Source of the DNA: Stachybotrys elegans
Lineage: Eukaryota > Ascomycota > Sordariomycetes > Hypocreales > Stachybotryaceae
Length of the DNA stretch: 64,000 nt
Direction: 5' to 3'
Assembly (NCBI GenBank): GCA_020746835.1
Contig: JAGPNK010000001.1
Span: forward strand, 5,146,001 to 5,210,000
Below are positions 62,120-64,000 of this stretch, one piece after another. Positions within the stretch are counted from its first letter, which is position 1. Each line of letters starts with the position of its first letter. The notes beneath the pieces are model-generated. The model ran no database searches, was not told the DNA's origin, and saw only the letters and a list, made by a program, of their open reading frames with translations. The position numbers were made by a program, and so were the translations under genes.

Positions 62120-63920
62120 TTTGCTGCTTGGTCTTGGCAGTTAGATCAAGACGTGGTTGGCGATAGAGGTGGTCTTGGGAATTCTTACCGCTGGGTCGTA
62201 ACTGAACTGGAGTTTCTGACGTTGGAAAGTAGATATACTTGCGAAGAATTTGGACGTTGCTTTTGACGTTGCGACGCTTAACGTTGCGGAAAGGATGGTT
62301 GTACCTAGGCGAGAAGACAAAGGGGTATCCTCAGGCTGCAAAATATCAGGAGAGCCAAATGGTCATTGACGAAGGTACGGATAGATAGATGAATAGGATC
62401 ACCTGGAATTGTTCGACTCAAGTAGTACGACTGTAGAGGGTTGGACGATGGAGAGGTTAGGAAATTCGAGAGAGGACGAAATAATTACCAAGAAAAAACG
62501 AGCTGGGCAACCTTCCTACCTGCCCATTCCTCTGCGGGTGATAATAGAGTTCGATTGAGCTTTCCCTTGGGATCCCAATGGCCAATGTTCGGCTTTGATA
62601 TCCGTATAGCTGTCATTACTTTGTCCGCTTTTGGAAAACCCCCATATGACGGCAGGAGCCGTATCACCAATGCTCTTCACCGGCTTCCCAGCGGCCCGAA
62701 GTATGAAGACGCTCTGACCTTTCAACGGGGATCGGGCGAAGGTGTTTGGCTGGCACTTGCCGCTGGTCCTTCGATGCTGTGCCTAGCTTTCCAGGACTCT
62801 GCAGGAGCACTTGCAAACTTTGCCAATCGCGCCAAAGCATCTGTCCATCATGTGCTCGGCCTGTAGCTGAGACCCAGAAAGACGCATTTGTACCTTGCAA
62901 GGCAGCAGTGAGGCTATGCTGGAGTGAGTCAAAGTGAAGTACTGCGGAGCAGGCATTTAGGACGGTTGATAGAGGGGCGTTCAACAGGACGAGTGAAGCG
63001 TCAACAGCCGAGCAGTCTCAGCGGCAGTAGTCATTGCTACAGAGCCACTACAGACACCACGAGTCGAATGTATTCTCTCCAAATATGTCTTGATGTAATA
63101 CGATGCCAAAGTGCAAGTGCCAGGTGCTTCTAGGACAAGGGCAAGACTCCTGTCATGATGCTTCATCAATGGGGCGTCCATACCAATCCTAATCTGGTGC
63201 AGCAATCTTGCCTCTAGCCTTGTAATAAATACCACGTTCACAAGCAGCCACACCAACGTACTTCGTTTACATGACCAATCACTCCGGTCACAATAAACTT
63301 TGCATCTGCAACCTTGTATCGACGCCCGGCTTAGAAGGCAACCACAACGGCTTTGCATCTCTACCACGTGCCTGGGTGCCCATCTGATAACCGTGAATAT
63401 GCTCTCGCAAATATATCTGATGAGGGTGAGGGTTGGTGAGGCCGAGGGTTTGTTCCGTCACCATCGAATCCTCTCACAAGACGGCGGTCCAAGTGCACCA
63501 ATGAAAGTTCAAGCAATTCGTTTCCCGCACCTCTCGTCCGACATCATGGGCCGCCAGACTCGTCCTCCAATTCTTCTCCCCGTCTTGCTCCCCAAGCCTG
63601 ACAGTCGGGACCAGCACGATGGTCTTGGGGTATCGCCGCGCAACAGCAAACACGACATCACGACATCGCCAGCTCCGGCGAGCTCGACACAGAAGCTCAG
63701 GGTGTCGGAATATCCCACGAGCGCCACGATCCATCACGGCAACCTTCCAAGCGGCTTTGTAGCAGCATCTGACTCCCGGCCTTTGGGGCGATCTCCGAGA
63801 CATTGTTTCTCCCCAGTAAGCAGCTAGACAACTTTTGCCTATGACCGCACTCCCCTCCCACTCTCTTCATGGTTCTCAATCGCTTACTAACGCCGGTGAC
63901 CTTTCGGCGCGGCGGTCGAG
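62120..63920. other. Unassigned region at right end
   Basis: Many overlapping open frames on both strands (62441-62866 plus, 63300-63827 plus, 63474-63803 minus). None has a recognised domain. A GTAAGC at 63816 and TACTAAC at 63885-63891 could be donor and branch point of an intron leading to the possible exon at the edge. Confidence 0.45.
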
Positions 63921-64000
63921 GCTATTCGAACGGCAGACGTTACGTCGGGAGAGGCCCTTGTGGAGGCGGCGCAGGTGCATGATCCCCTCGACTGGATGAG
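63921..64000 (+). CDS. Possible exon running off the right edge
   Basis: The frame beginning at 63921 reads AIRTADVTSGEALVEAAQVH followed by DPLDWM and is open to the edge. It looks protein-like, with alternating helix-type residues. It may begin after an AG at 63919-63920, preceded by a TACTAAC branch-point-like sequence at 63885-63891. No domain is recognised and the upstream exon is not established. Confidence 0.25.

Noticed and set aside
63474..63803. Minus-strand frame with segments such as VGYSDTLSFCVELAGAGDVV in an overlapping frame
   Set aside because: The protein-like segments lie in different overlapping frames and no domain or splice structure unites them.

Overview
The window is nuclear DNA of a filamentous ascomycete (Pezizomycotina), most likely a Sordariomycete and perhaps of the Hypocreales. 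The genes carry short 42-75 nt introns with GTRNGT-like donors and CTAAC-like branch points. The families are typical of these fungi: HET-domain proteins, F-box proteins, a Zn2Cys6 regulator, a pisatin-demethylase-like P450, GMC and BBE flavoprotein oxidases, a GPI-anchored Ser/Thr-rich wall protein and a small cysteine-rich secreted protein. No database search was possible. Family calls rest on motifs, and exon boundaries were derived by hand from splice signals and reading phase.

Layout. 1-7 kb: the 3' part of a very large TPR-like gene, an F-box gene, and a weak spliced candidate. 9-21 kb: a GMC oxidoreductase pseudogene (frameshift plus internal stop), a long (4.2 kb) region with several CACGTG hexamers, a Na+/phosphate permease of the Pho89/pho-4 family, and a second GMC oxidoreductase with a one-base frame break. 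23-31 kb: a small membrane protein, a CofD/YvcK-like protein, a zinc-free quinone-oxidoreductase-type enzyme, a GPI protein and a 7-Cys secreted protein. 31-34 kb: gene-poor, with only uncertain ORFs. 34-42.5 kb: a cupin protein, a divergent casein-kinase-1-like protein facing an unknown protein, a P450 with a GC-AG intron, and the splicing factor Yju2/Cwf16. 43-55.6 kb: a secreted BBE-type FAD oxidase, an unknown protein, a secreted alkaline phosphatase, an SDR epimerase divergent from a Zn2Cys6 regulator, and a polytopic membrane protein. 55.9-62 kb: two convergent HET-domain genes and a second F-box gene. The right end is mostly unassigned, with a possible exon running off the edge.

How the genes may work together. 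Most neighbours look unrelated. The clearest functional link is phosphate acquisition: the phosphate permease and the secreted alkaline phosphatase both have CACGTG (NUC-1/Pho4-type) sites upstream, although the same hexamer also precedes some unrelated genes here. The SDR and the Zn2Cys6 regulator share a 276-bp divergent promoter and could be co-regulated. The P450 and the BBE oxidase are separated by the housekeeping gene yju2 and no backbone synthase is visible, so I do not call a secondary-metabolite cluster. Both GMC genes are damaged in this sequence, which suggests decay or sequence error.
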